Part shown: positions 31,471-40,440 of the stretch, one piece after another
Numbering within the stretch: position 1 is the stretch's first letter
Layout: each line of letters opens with the position of its first letter
DNA from: Solwaraspora sp. WMMA2056
GTDB lineage: Bacteria > Actinomycetota > Actinomycetes > Mycobacteriales > Micromonosporaceae
Direction: 5' to 3'
Assembly: GCF_030345095.1 (NCBI RefSeq)
Contig: NZ_CP128360.1
Span: 5,642,001-5,706,000, forward strand
DNA: 64,000 nucleotides
Translations under genes and position numbers: made by a program
Notes under the pieces: model-generated
Database searches by the model: none
Seen by the model: the letters and a program-made list of their open reading frames with translations, nothing else
Told to the model about the DNA's origin: nothing

Positions 31471-33539
31471 TGACGGCGTTGGAGAACCCCCAGGAGCTGG
31501 TCACCAAGGCCCTGGTACGCCAGGTGAACGTGCCCGGCCTGGACCGACCGGCCGCGCTGATCACCCTGGACAACGGCCTGGACCACCGCAAGCCCAACAC
31601 CTTCGGGCCGGCCGGACTGGCCAGCCTGGACGCGGCGATCACCGAGGCGCTGGCCGGCGAACCCGCCTTCGTCGCGGTCACCGGCAAGCCGTACATCTTC
31701 TGTGTCGGTGCCGACCTGACCGCCATGCCGATGGTCACCAGCCGCGACCAGGGCCTGCAGATCGGCCGCCTCGGCCACCAGGTCTTCGCCCGGCTGCGCG
31801 ACAGCGCGGTGCCGACCTTCGCCTTCGTCAACGGCGCCGCCATGGGCGGCGGCCTGGAGCTGGCCCTGCACTGCCACTACCGGACGCTGTCCGGCGGCGC
31901 CGCCGCGCTGGCGCTGCCGGAGGTCTCCCTCGGGCTGATCCCCGGCTGGGGCGGCACCCAGCTGCTGCCGAACCTGATCGGCATCCCGGCCGCCGCGCAG
32001 GTGATCATCCAGAACCCGCTGATGCAGAACAAGATGCTCAAGCCGAAGCAGGCCGCCGACATGGGCATCGCCGACATTCTGCTGGAACCGGCGGACTTTC
32101 TGGAGCGCTCGTTGGAGTGGGCGGCCGCCGTGGTCCGCGACGAGGTCACCGTCACCCGCCCGGAGATCGACCGGGAGATGTGGGACGGCGTGCTCTACTT
32201 CGCCCGCCACCAACTGGACCAACGACTGCACGGTGCCGTGCCGGCCGCGTACCGGGCCCTTGACCTGCTCGCCCTGGCCAAGGAGACCCCGTTCGCCGAG
32301 GGCACCGCCGCCGAGGACGAGGCCCTGGCCGACCTGATCGTCTCCCCGGAGCTGCGCAGCGGGCTGTACGCCTTCGACCTGGTACAGCGACGCGCGAAGC
32401 GCCCGGCCGGGGCGCCGTCGGCGGAGCTGGCCCGACCGGTGACCAAGGTCGGCATCGTCGGTGCCGGCCTGATGGCCTCCCAACTGGCGCTGCTGTTCGC
32501 CCGGCGGCTGCAGGTGCCGGTCGTCCTCACCGACCTCGACCAGTCCCGGGTCGACGCCGGCGTGGGCTACGTGCACGCCGAGATCGAAAAGCAGGTCGGC
32601 AAGGGGCGGATGGACACCGGCACCGCCGCCAAGCTGCTGGCACTGGTCAGTGGCTCGGTCGACAAGGCCGCCTTCGCCGACGCCGACTTCGTCATCGAGG
32701 CGGTCTTCGAGGACCTCAAGGTCAAGAAGCAGGTGTGGGCCGAGGTGGAGGCGATCGTCTCGCCGGAGACGATCCTGGCGACCAACACCTCGTCGCTGTC
32801 GGTCTCCGAGATGGCCGCCGAGCTGACCCACCCCGAGCGGGTCGTCGGCTTCCACTTCTTCAACCCGGTCGCTGTCCTGCCGCTGCTGGAGATCGTCCGG
32901 GGCGAGCGGACCGACGACGCCACCCTCGCCACCGCGTTCGCCGTCGGCAAGCAGCTGCGCAAGTCCTGCGTGCTGGTCAGCGACGCGCCCGCGTTCGTGG
33001 TCAACCGGTTGCTCACCCGCTTCCTCGGGGAGATCTTCGCCGCCGTCGACGCCGGCACCCCGCCGGACGTCGCCGACAGCGCGCTGGACCCGCTCGGGCT
33101 GCCGATGCGGCCGCTGGCCCTGCTGCAACTGGTCGGCCCGCCGGTCGCCCACCACGTCGCCGGTACGCTGCACGCCGCGTACCCGGACCGGTTCGCGGTC
33201 AGCGACAACCTGCGGCGGATCGCCGAGTCCGGGCTGCCACTGATGGTCGACGACGAGATCAACCCGGCGATCGCCGAGCTGTTGGTGATCGGGTCGCAGC
33301 CGCTGGACGCCGAGGCCGTCCGGCAACGGGCGCTGGACGCGCTGGCGCAGGAGGTCCGGCTGATGCTCGACGAGGGCGTCGTCGCCGCACCACACGACAT
33401 CGACCTGTGCCTGCTGCTCGGCGCGGGATGGCCGTTCCACCTCGGCGGCATCACCCCGTACCTGGACCGCACCGGCACCGCCGAACGGGTCACCGGCCGC
33501 CGGTTCCTGCCGGCCGGAGTGGCCAGCCTGCCGGCCTGA
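31470..33539 (+). CDS. fadJ: FadJ/FadB-type multifunctional enoyl-CoA hydratase / 3-hydroxyacyl-CoA dehydrogenase
   Basis: 689 residues. The N-terminal crotonase domain has the oxyanion segment FVNGAAMGGGLELALHC and the catalytic Glu region LPEVSLGLIPGWGGTQLLP. The dehydrogenase half begins at about residue 325 with KVGIVGAGLMASQLA, contains ATNTSSLSVSEMA and the catalytic His in VVGFHFFNPVAVLPLLE, and ends with the FadB-type C-terminal repeat. It performs steps two and three of fatty acid beta-oxidation. The ATG overlaps the thiolase stop by one base, and CAGGAGGG lies nine bases upstream. Confidence 0.93.
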   Translation: MTALENPQELVTKALVRQVNVPGLDRPAALITLDNGLDHRKPNTFGPAGLASLDAAITEALAGEPAFVAVTGKPYIFCVGADLTAMPMVTSRDQGLQIGRLGHQVFARLRDSAVPTFAFVNGAAMGGGLELALHCHYRTLSGGAAALALPEVSLGLIPGWGGTQLLPNLIGIPAAAQVIIQNPLMQNKMLKPKQAADMGIADILLEPADFLERSLEWAAAVVRDEVTVTRPEIDREMWDGVLYFARHQLDQRLHGAVPAAYRALDLLALAKETPFAEGTAAEDEALADLIVSPELRSGLYAFDLVQRRAKRPAGAPSAELARPVTKVGIVGAGLMASQLALLFARRLQVPVVLTDLDQSRVDAGVGYVHAEIEKQVGKGRMDTGTAAKLLALVSGSVDKAAFADADFVIEAVFEDLKVKKQVWAEVEAIVSPETILATNTSSLSVSEMAAELTHPERVVGFHFFNPVAVLPLLEIVRGERTDDATLATAFAVGKQLRKSCVLVSDAPAFVVNRLLTRFLGEIFAAVDAGTPPDVADSALDPLGLPMRPLALLQLVGPPVAHHVAGTLHAAYPDRFAVSDNLRRIAESGLPLMVDDEINPAIAELLVIGSQPLDAEAVRQRALDALAQEVRLMLDEGVVAAPHDIDLCLLLGAGWPFHLGGITPYLDRTGTAERVTGRRFLPAGVASLPA

Positions 33540-33589
33540 GCCCAACCGCCGTACGGCGCGGGCCACACCCGGCCCGCCGCCGTGCCGCC

Positions 33590-33626
33590 GCACCGTCGGC
33601 GCGACCACCCGTCGCGCCGGCGGTGC
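33590..33626. terminator. Strong hairpin between fadJ and the histidine kinase gene
   Basis: A 16-bp stem with a single wobble pair (33590-33605 with 33611-33626) and a 5-base loop lies between convergent genes. It is probably a shared terminator. Confidence 0.6.
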
Positions 33627-33648
33627 GACGATCAGTACGGGGCACCGG

Positions 33649-34908
33649 TCAGCCGGCGCGTACCGCCCGTGGACCGGCGGCGTCACCCGGCACGCCCGTG
33701 CCGCCCGACATTTCGTCGGCGGCCGGCAGGGTCACCGTGACCTCCAGGCCGCCGCCGGGCTGGGCCACCGCCGACACCGTGCCGCCGTGTGCGGCGGCCA
33801 CCGCCCGGACGATCGACAGCCCGAGCCCGGAGCCGCGGGCACCGGTCCGCTCCCGACCACCGCGCCGGAACGGCTCGAACAGGCCCGGCACGTCAGTCTG
33901 GTCCACCTCGAACCCGGTGTTGCCGACCAGTAGGTACACGTGCGGTCCGTGGCTGCCGGTGCGGGCCCACAGCCGCCCGTGCAGGTGGTTGTAGCGGACC
34001 GCGTTCTCGATGAGGTTGCCGGCCAGCCGCTCCAGCAGGCTCGGGTCCCCGACGACCACCGCCGGGTCCAGCGCCGTCCGCACGTCCAGCTTGAGCCGGC
34101 GGGTCTCCACCTGCATGGCCGACAACGCCGCGCAGACCCCGTCTGACAGGTCCGCCGGCACCTTACGGACCAGCCGCCCGCCGGACTGCGCCTCGCTGCT
34201 GGCCAGCACCAGCAACGCGTCGACCAGTCCGTTGGCCCGTTCGGAGGCGTCGCGCACCACCGTGGCCATCCGCCGGTACTCGGCCACGTCCGCGGTGTCG
34301 TCGGCCATCGTCACGTCCACCTCGGTACGCATCACGGCCAACGGTGTCCGCAGCTCGTGGGAGGCGTTGGCGACGAACCGCTTCTGCGCCTCGAACGCCG
34401 CGCTGAGCCGGTCCAGCATGTCGTCGAAGGTCGCCGCCAGCTCCGCCACCTCGTCACCGGCACCGGCGTAGCGGATCCGCTGGTCCAGCGTCTGCTCACC
34501 GAGCCGGCGGGCCGTCGAGGTCACCTGTTGCAGCGGACGCAACGCCCGGCCGACCACGGCGTACGCGCCGAGCACCCCGACCGCGCTGATCGCGACGAGG
34601 GCGACCAGTGCCTTGGCCAGCAGTTCCCGGGACGCCTGGTCGGCGATCTGGTCCTGCCAGGCGGCGGCGTCGAGCTCCCGTCCGTCGGTGAGCACCACCA
34701 CCGTGCCCGGGGCGAGGTGCTCGGCCGGACGCAGGGCGTCGGTCACCAGCAGCCAGGAGAGCAGCACGAAGGCCGACAGCGCGCCGACCAGCAGCACCCC
34801 GTTGAACAGGGTGAGCCGCAGCCGCAGCGTCGGCCGGGGCGAACGCAGCCCGACGCGCAACTGCCGCCACCGGGGATGCTCCACGCCCGCCCGGTCGGGC
34901 GGGCTCAC
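33649..34908 (-). CDS. Two-component sensor histidine kinase
   Basis: 419 residues. Two membrane helices (about 33-56 and 97-120) flank a short extracellular loop of about 40 residues. A HAMP domain, the phosphorylated His in FVANASHELRTPLAVMRTE and the ATPase motifs NLIENAVRYN and GSGLGLSIVRAVAAAHGG follow. The small sensor loop suggests a membrane or surface signal. The GTG start overlaps the regulator stop (GTGA), so kinase and regulator are coupled. The signal and target genes are not visible. Confidence 0.93.
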   Translation of the reverse strand: MSPPDRAGVEHPRWRQLRVGLRSPRPTLRLRLTLFNGVLLVGALSAFVLLSWLLVTDALRPAEHLAPGTVVVLTDGRELDAAAWQDQIADQASRELLAKALVALVAISAVGVLGAYAVVGRALRPLQQVTSTARRLGEQTLDQRIRYAGAGDEVAELAATFDDMLDRLSAAFEAQKRFVANASHELRTPLAVMRTEVDVTMADDTADVAEYRRMATVVRDASERANGLVDALLVLASSEAQSGGRLVRKVPADLSDGVCAALSAMQVETRRLKLDVRTALDPAVVVGDPSLLERLAGNLIENAVRYNHLHGRLWARTGSHGPHVYLLVGNTGFEVDQTDVPGLFEPFRRGGRERTGARGSGLGLSIVRAVAAAHGGTVSAVAQPGGGLEVTVTLPAADEMSGGTGVPGDAAGPRAVRAG

Positions 34909-35597
34909 CGGTGCACCTCCGCACCGGCCGGGGCGTCCACGCCGGTGACCCGGTAGCCGGCGCCGACCACCGTTTCGATCAGCGGCGGATCACCGAGCTT
35001 GCGGCGCAGCGTCATCACCGTCACCCGTACAGTCGTGGTGAACGGGTCGGTGTTGGCGTCCCAGACCCGCTCCAGCAGTTCCTCGCTGGAGACCACCGCG
35101 CCGCGTGCCTTGACCAGCTCCTCCAGGACACCGAACTCCTTGCGGGTCAGGTCGACCGGCGTACCGTCACGGGTGGCGACCCGCCGGGCCGGGTCCACCG
35201 TCAGGTTGCCGACGGCCAGCACCGGCGGAGCCGGCGGGGTGGCCCGCCGGCCGAGGGCCTGCACCCGGGCGACGAGTTCGGTGAAGGCGAACGGCTTCGG
35301 CAGGTAGTCGTCGGCGCCAAGTTGCAGCCCTTCGACCCGGTCGGCGACGGCGCCACTGGCGGTCAGCATCAGCACCCGGGTGAGCGCCCCGGAACTGACC
35401 AGGTCGGCGCAGATCTGGTCACCGTGTACGCCGGGCAGGTCCCGGTCGAGCACCACCACGTCGTATCGGGTCACGAAGGCCATCTCGTGGCCGACGGTGC
35501 CGTCGTAGGCGACGTCGACAGCCATCCCCTGCCGCCGCAACCCACGCACGATCGCGTCGGCGAGGTGCCGTTCGTCCTCGACCACCAGCACCCGCAC
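34905..35597 (-). CDS. OmpR/PhoB-family response regulator
   Basis: 230 residues. The receiver domain has the acidic pair VVEDE, the phosphorylated Asp in DVVVLDRDLPG, the Thr/Ser switch LMLTAS and the Lys in LPKPF. The C-terminal winged helix includes EFGVLEELVKARGAVVSSEELLERVW (read in pieces) and GAGYRV. It binds DNA after phosphorylation by the downstream kinase. The GTG start is set by AGGAGG just upstream on the minus strand. The promoter should lie in 35598-35678, but I see no clear box there. Confidence 0.95.
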   Translation of the reverse strand: MRVLVVEDERHLADAIVRGLRRQGMAVDVAYDGTVGHEMAFVTRYDVVVLDRDLPGVHGDQICADLVSSGALTRVLMLTASGAVADRVEGLQLGADDYLPKPFAFTELVARVQALGRRATPPAPPVLAVGNLTVDPARRVATRDGTPVDLTRKEFGVLEELVKARGAVVSSEELLERVWDANTDPFTTTVRVTVMTLRRKLGDPPLIETVVGAGYRVTGVDAPAGAEVHR

Positions 35598-35678
35598 GAC
35601 CGCCTCCTGTCACCGTCGGTTCCCACCCTGCGTGCCAGGGTGTTAAGCCTGCGTGAAACCGCAGGGTCGACGCTGAAA

Positions 35679-37043
35679 CTAGTCGGGTAGTGCCGAGACG
35701 CCGAGCCCGCCACCGACCCGTCGGCAGATCACGACGTCGGCACCGGCCTGGCAGTTGTCGACCGCGTCGGCCATTCGCAGCAGCACCCGGGGCGGCGAGC
35801 CGTCCGGGGTGATCCTGGCCACCCACACCGTCGTCTGGTAGGGGTCGTACCGCAGCCCGAGCCAGCCGTCGGCGGTGACGGCGAACGGCGTCCAGTACGG
35901 ATCGGCCGCGACCGGTTCGCCGGTGGCCGGGTCGACCACCATCCGCGTCGACGGGCGGTCCGCCTGCCGGGGAGTGGTGACCAGCAGGTGACGGCCGAAC
36001 TCGGAGTGGAGCATCCAGTCGTCGTCGGACCATCGGACGGTGCCGTCGGCCGGGTCCAGCGCGCGGATTCCGCCAGCGGGCTGGGTCAGGCACAGCAGCG
36101 GCGCGCACGGGGTGAGTCCGCCGACCAGCGGCACCGGCACCGACCAGCGCGGGGTCAGCGTGTCCAGGTCGACGCCCCACAGGACGTCGTCGGTCATCGA
36201 CACGAGCAGGTCGGCCACCACCCAGGTCGGGCCCGGTTCCATCGGCCGCCCGGTCGTCCCGTCGGTGCGCAGCTGGCCGGTCCGGGCGTCGCGGACCCGG
36301 ACCCGGACCCGACCACTGAGCTCGACCTCCACCACGTCGGTGACCAGGTCGCCGTCGAGCCGGTAGTGGAGCTCCGCCTGCGCCGGGGTCGTCGTGGTCC
36401 AGCGGGTACGCCCGGAGCCTGCCTCGACGACCCGCAGGGTGACCCCGACCGACACCCACTCCCGCGTCCGCGGGTCGATCGCACTGCGTGGCAGCCACAG
36501 CGCCATCGCGTCGTCCGCGACGGCGCCCACGAAGAATCCGTCGGCCGACCAGCGCACCGATCCGTCGGCGATGTCGACGGCGGTGGTACCCGGTGCACCT
36601 CCCCTGTCGAACGAGTTGATCAACAGCAGGTCGTCGACGCGTTGGAGACCGGTGAGCCGCCGGCCCAGCCAGCCGTCGCCGTGCTGCGGGACCGGGACGC
36701 GCCAGCGCAGCTCGCCCCGGGGCAGCGTGTACGCGGCGATCGTCCGAGCACCGGCGTCGCCGCTACCGGCGGCGGCAGTCCCCTCCTCGATGTCACCGCC
36801 GCTGTCCTCGGCGACGAACAGCAGGTCGCCGTCGACGAGTGACTGGCTGTCGAAGCCGGACCCGATGTGGACCGGCTCCGGCAGGCCGGGCGGTGCGGCG
36901 GCGGCGACGGTGGCCAGGACGACGACGACCAGCAGCGCTGCCAGCCACGGCCGGACCGGCCGGCGGCCCCACCGCCGGCCGGCGGGCTGCCCGGGTTCCG
37001 GTGGCCGCCGACCGACCTCGCCGAGGTCGATGACGGCGGTCAC
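35679..37043 (-). CDS. Membrane-anchored PQQ-like beta-propeller protein
   Basis: 454 residues if started at the GTG at 37043. A longer frame to 37145 would overlap the dxs end and is less likely. One membrane helix (about residues 32-49, WLAALLVVVVLATVAAAA) is followed by a large outside domain. That domain has blade-like repeats such as GELRWRVPVP, GSVRWSADG, GRTRWTTTTP, LTPRWSVPVP and GTVRWSDDDW, typical of PQQ-like (BamB-type) propellers. No PQQ-dehydrogenase active site is evident. Two Cys pairs (CAPLLC and CQAGADVVIC) may form disulfides. Role unknown; a protein-interaction or sensing function is a guess. Confidence 0.8.
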   Translation of the reverse strand: MTAVIDLGEVGRRPPEPGQPAGRRWGRRPVRPWLAALLVVVVLATVAAAAPPGLPEPVHIGSGFDSQSLVDGDLLFVAEDSGGDIEEGTAAAGSGDAGARTIAAYTLPRGELRWRVPVPQHGDGWLGRRLTGLQRVDDLLLINSFDRGGAPGTTAVDIADGSVRWSADGFFVGAVADDAMALWLPRSAIDPRTREWVSVGVTLRVVEAGSGRTRWTTTTPAQAELHYRLDGDLVTDVVEVELSGRVRVRVRDARTGQLRTDGTTGRPMEPGPTWVVADLLVSMTDDVLWGVDLDTLTPRWSVPVPLVGGLTPCAPLLCLTQPAGGIRALDPADGTVRWSDDDWMLHSEFGRHLLVTTPRQADRPSTRMVVDPATGEPVAADPYWTPFAVTADGWLGLRYDPYQTTVWVARITPDGSPPRVLLRMADAVDNCQAGADVVICRRVGGGLGVSALPD

Positions 37044-37080
37044 CGGCGGCCCCTGTCCGTACCCGGCGGGCAAGACCCGG

Positions 37081-39099
37081 TCAGCTACGGCCGGCGCCGC
37101 GCCGGGTGGCCCGCCGGCCCGGCTCGTCGGCACCGCTGACGTCACCGATCAGACCCGCGCCGGCGCCGGTCGCCGGGGTGCCGTCCGGGTCGTCCAGCCC
37201 GGAGATCCAGCCGGTCACGTCCCGCGCCACGTCCTGAGCGGTCAGCCGCAGGTCGGTGAGGATCTGCGCCCGGCTGCCGTGCGGATGCCAGTCGGCCGGT
37301 ACGCCGAGGTCACGCAGCGGCACCCGGACGTCGGCGTCGCGCATCGCCTTGGCCAGGGCGTCGCCGACCCCGCCGGTGCGTACCCCGTCCTCGACGGTGA
37401 CCACCAGCCGGTGCCCGGCGGCGAGGGTGACCAGCTCGTCGGCGACCGGACGCACCCAGCGTGGGTCGACCACGGTCACCCCGTAGCCCTGCTCGGCGAC
37501 CCGGGCGGCGACGTCGACACCCAGCTTGCCGAACGCGCCGACCGCGACCAGCAGCACGTCGGAACGGTCGGACTCGGCCAGTACGTCGACCGGGCCGACC
37601 CGGCGGACCGCCGGCAGGTCGGCGGCGACCGAGCCGGTCGGGAACCGCACCACGGTGGGGCCGTCGTCGACGGCGACCGCCTCGCGCAGCTCCTCCCGCA
37701 GGGTGGCGGCGTCGCGGGGCGCGGCGATCCGCAGCCCCGGCACCACCCCGAACACCGACATGTCCCAGATGCCGTAGTGGCTGGGCCCGTCCGGCCCGGT
37801 CACCCCGGCCCGGTCCAGCACGAAGGTCACCGGCAGCCTGTGCATCGCCACGTCCAGCAACACCTGGTCGAAGGCCCGGTTCAGGAAGGTCGCGTAGACC
37901 GCCACCACCGGGTGCAGCCCGCCCATCGCCAGCCCGGCGGCCGAGGTGGCGGCGTGCTGCTCGGCAATGCCGACGTCGTAGACCCGCTGCGGGTACTTAC
38001 GGGCCAGCGCGGCGATCCCGGTCGGCTCGGCCATCGCGGCGGTGATCCCGACCACGTCGGGCCGATCGTCGGCGATCGCCACCAGCTCGTCGGCGAAGAC
38101 GTGGGTCCACTTCACCGCCGGCGCGGCCAGCAGCTTGCCGGTCTCCACGTCGAAGGCGCTGCTCGGCCCGTGCAGGCAGTCGGCCTCGTCCTCCTCGGCC
38201 GGCCGGTAGCCGTAGCCCTTGCGGGTGACGACGTGCACGATCACCGGCGCGCCGAAGCCCTTGGCGTGCTGCAACGCCGACTCGACGGCGGGCAGGTCGT
38301 GCCCGTCGATCGGGCCGACGTACTTGATGCCGAGATCCTCGAACATGGTCTGCGGGGCGACCGCGTCCTTGATGCCCTTCTTGACCGCGTGCAGCACCTC
38401 GTACATCGGCCGGCCCACCAGCGGCGTCGCCCCCAGCGACTCCTTGACCAGGTCGAGGACCTTCTCGTAGCCCGGGTTGAGGCGCAACGCGGCCAAGTGG
38501 TCGGCCAGCCCGCCGATCGTCGGCGCGTACGACCGGCCGTTGTCGTTGACGACGACGACCAGCGGATTACGGGCCCCGGCGATGTTGTTCAACGCCTCCC
38601 AGCACATGCCACCGGTCAACGCGCCGTCGCCGACCACGGCGACGACGCTGCGTGCCTCGCCCCGCAGCGCGTACGCCTTGGCCAGACCGTCGGCGTAGGA
38701 CAGCGCGGTGGAGGCGTGCGAGTTCTCGATCAGGTCGTGTTCGCTCTCGGCCTGGCTCGGGTAGCCGGACAGGCCGTCACGCTGGCGGAGCTGGTCGAAA
38801 CCGGCCTGCCGGCCGGTGAGGATCTTGTGTACGTACGCCTGGTGACCGGTGTCGAACAGGAACCGGTCCCGGGGCGAGTCGAACACCCGGTGCATCGCGA
38901 TGGTCAACTCGACCACACCGAGGTTCGGCCCCAGGTGCCCGCCGGTGCGGGAGACCTTGGCGACCAGGAAGTCGCGGATCTCGGCGGCCAGCAGCGTCAG
39001 CTCCTCGGCGGAGAGCCGTTTGACGTCCTGCGGTGTGCGTACGGTGGCCAGCAAGCGGCCGTCGGATCCTGCCTCTGCCCGGCTCAATTTCGCTCCCAA
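37081..39099 (-). CDS. dxs: 1-deoxy-D-xylulose-5-phosphate synthase
   Basis: 672 residues. Dxs condenses pyruvate with glyceraldehyde 3-phosphate using thiamine diphosphate, the first step of the MEP isoprenoid pathway. Visible motifs are [30 protein letters not shown], the thiamine-binding [38 protein letters not shown] and the C-terminal transketolase domain with [11 protein letters not shown]. The most upstream start is TTG at 39099 (MGAKLSR); the ribosome site there is weak, so a slightly later start is possible. The last about 40 residues are a Gly/Asp-rich tail. Confidence 0.95.
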   Translation of the reverse strand: MGAKLSRAEAGSDGRLLATVRTPQDVKRLSAEELTLLAAEIRDFLVAKVSRTGGHLGPNLGVVELTIAMHRVFDSPRDRFLFDTGHQAYVHKILTGRQAGFDQLRQRDGLSGYPSQAESEHDLIENSHASTALSYADGLAKAYALRGEARSVVAVVGDGALTGGMCWEALNNIAGARNPLVVVVNDNGRSYAPTIGGLADHLAALRLNPGYEKVLDLVKESLGATPLVGRPMYEVLHAVKKGIKDAVAPQTMFEDLGIKYVGPIDGHDLPAVESALQHAKGFGAPVIVHVVTRKGYGYRPAEEDEADCLHGPSSAFDVETGKLLAAPAVKWTHVFADELVAIADDRPDVVGITAAMAEPTGIAALARKYPQRVYDVGIAEQHAATSAAGLAMGGLHPVVAVYATFLNRAFDQVLLDVAMHRLPVTFVLDRAGVTGPDGPSHYGIWDMSVFGVVPGLRIAAPRDAATLREELREAVAVDDGPTVVRFPTGSVAADLPAVRRVGPVDVLAESDRSDVLLVAVGAFGKLGVDVAARVAEQGYGVTVVDPRWVRPVADELVTLAAGHRLVVTVEDGVRTGGVGDALAKAMRDADVRVPLRDLGVPADWHPHGSRAQILTDLRLTAQDVARDVTGWISGLDDPDGTPATGAGAGLIGDVSGADEPGRRATRRGAGRS

Positions 39100-39189
39100 C
39101 TGCCCTGCGTGCCCTCGTCGGCACGCGGGACGTCATCCGGCGGCGATGCGCGCTTCGGCCCGCGCGGCGTCCGCCCATGACCGCCGAGT

Positions 39190-40440
39190 CTATCGGGACG
39201 GCGCCGGGGTCAGCAGGGCCACGCACTCGACGTGCCCGGTCATCGGAAAGCAGTCGTAGGCCTGCAGGCGGGTCAACCGCCAGCCGAGTTCGCGGAAGGT
39301 CCGCAGGTCACGGGCGAGTGCAGCCGGATCGCAGGCGACGTAGCAGACCGCCCGGCGGGCAGCGGCCGCGATCGGGCCGACCACCTGTGCCCCGGCGCCC
39401 GCACGGGGCGGGTCGAGCACCACCAGGTCGACCGGTCCGGTGATCCTGCGTCGGGCCAGCGCCTGCTCGACCCGGGCCGCCACGACCTCCACCTGCGCCA
39501 GGTCGGCCAGGTTGCGCCGGGCCGCGGCGACGCCGGGACCGGCCGATTCGACCAGGGTGACCCGGCCGGTCGGCCCGGTCCGGGTCGCCAGGGCCGCGGC
39601 GAACAGTCCGGTGCCGCCGTACAGGTCCCAGGCCGACTCCCCCGCCGCCGGCTCCAGCAGCTCCAGCACCGCTTCGGACAGCGTGTCGGCGGCCGCCGGA
39701 TGCACCTGCCAGAACGCCCCGGCCGGCAGGTCGAAGCGCCGGCCGACGGCGGTCTGGGTCACCGGTACGTCACTGCCGCCCCCGGGGGTCGGGATGACGA
39801 CGACGTCACCAGCGCCGGCGGCGACGGCCTCGACCGCGTCGACCCCGGGCCAGCGCGGTCCGTCGGCCGATGCCACCAGCGCGGACGACGGCAGCGCCGC
39901 CGGCGTCTGGATGGCCGGGTGCGCGATCAGGCAGCGGTCCACGGCCACCACCTCGTGTGAGCGGTGCTTGAGCAGACCGGCGCGGTCGGCGGCGTCGACC
40001 GCGTACCGGACCCGGGTCCGCCAGCCCAGCGGACCGCCGGGCAACGCCCGGACCCGTACGTCGAGCGCGTCGACCTCGGCGGTGGTCAGCCCGGCGAGCC
40101 GCAGCAGCTGCTCGCGGACCACCGCCGCCTTCCAGTCCAGCTGCCCGGCGACGCTGACGTGCTGCAGATCACATCCGCCACAGCGGCCGGGGCCGGCGTA
40201 CCGGCAGGGTGGCTCGACCCGCTCCGGTGCCGGCTCGGGCACCGCCACCGCGTCGGCGCGCAGATAGCCGCGGTGGACCTCGGTGACGTCGACGGTGACC
40301 AACTCGCCGGGCAGGGCATGCCGAACGAAGATCACCTGGCCGTCCAGCCTGGCCACGCAGTGGCCGCCGTGGGCCGGGGCGCCCACCCGGACCGTGACCC
40401 GGTCGCCCTCGGTCAACGGTTCCCGGTCGCCCGCCGTCAC
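39190..40440 (-). CDS. TRAM-domain class I RNA (uracil-5-)methyltransferase, TrmA/RlmCD family
   Basis: 416 residues. An N-terminal TRAM domain (about 10-65) precedes an iron-sulfur cluster motif CRYAGPGRCGGC. The SAM-binding core is WDLYGGTGLFAAALA, with VTLVESAG and VVLDPPRAGAG. The catalytic Cys is in CYVACDPAALARDLR, and the proton-abstracting Glu is in MTGHVECVALL. The family makes 5-methyluridine in tRNA or 23S rRNA; which RNA is modified here is not known. The start overlaps the end of the APC permease gene (ATGA), so the two are coupled, as in other actinobacteria. Confidence 0.92.
   Translation of the reverse strand: MTAGDREPLTEGDRVTVRVGAPAHGGHCVARLDGQVIFVRHALPGELVTVDVTEVHRGYLRADAVAVPEPAPERVEPPCRYAGPGRCGGCDLQHVSVAGQLDWKAAVVREQLLRLAGLTTAEVDALDVRVRALPGGPLGWRTRVRYAVDAADRAGLLKHRSHEVVAVDRCLIAHPAIQTPAALPSSALVASADGPRWPGVDAVEAVAAGAGDVVVIPTPGGGSDVPVTQTAVGRRFDLPAGAFWQVHPAAADTLSEAVLELLEPAAGESAWDLYGGTGLFAAALATRTGPTGRVTLVESAGPGVAAARRNLADLAQVEVVAARVEQALARRRITGPVDLVVLDPPRAGAGAQVVGPIAAAARRAVCYVACDPAALARDLRTFRELGWRLTRLQAYDCFPMTGHVECVALLTPAPSR

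Noticed and set aside
37044-37145. Longer N-terminus of the PQQ-propeller protein
   Set aside because: It overlaps the end of dxs on the same strand, and GTG 37043 gives a sensible start before the membrane helix.
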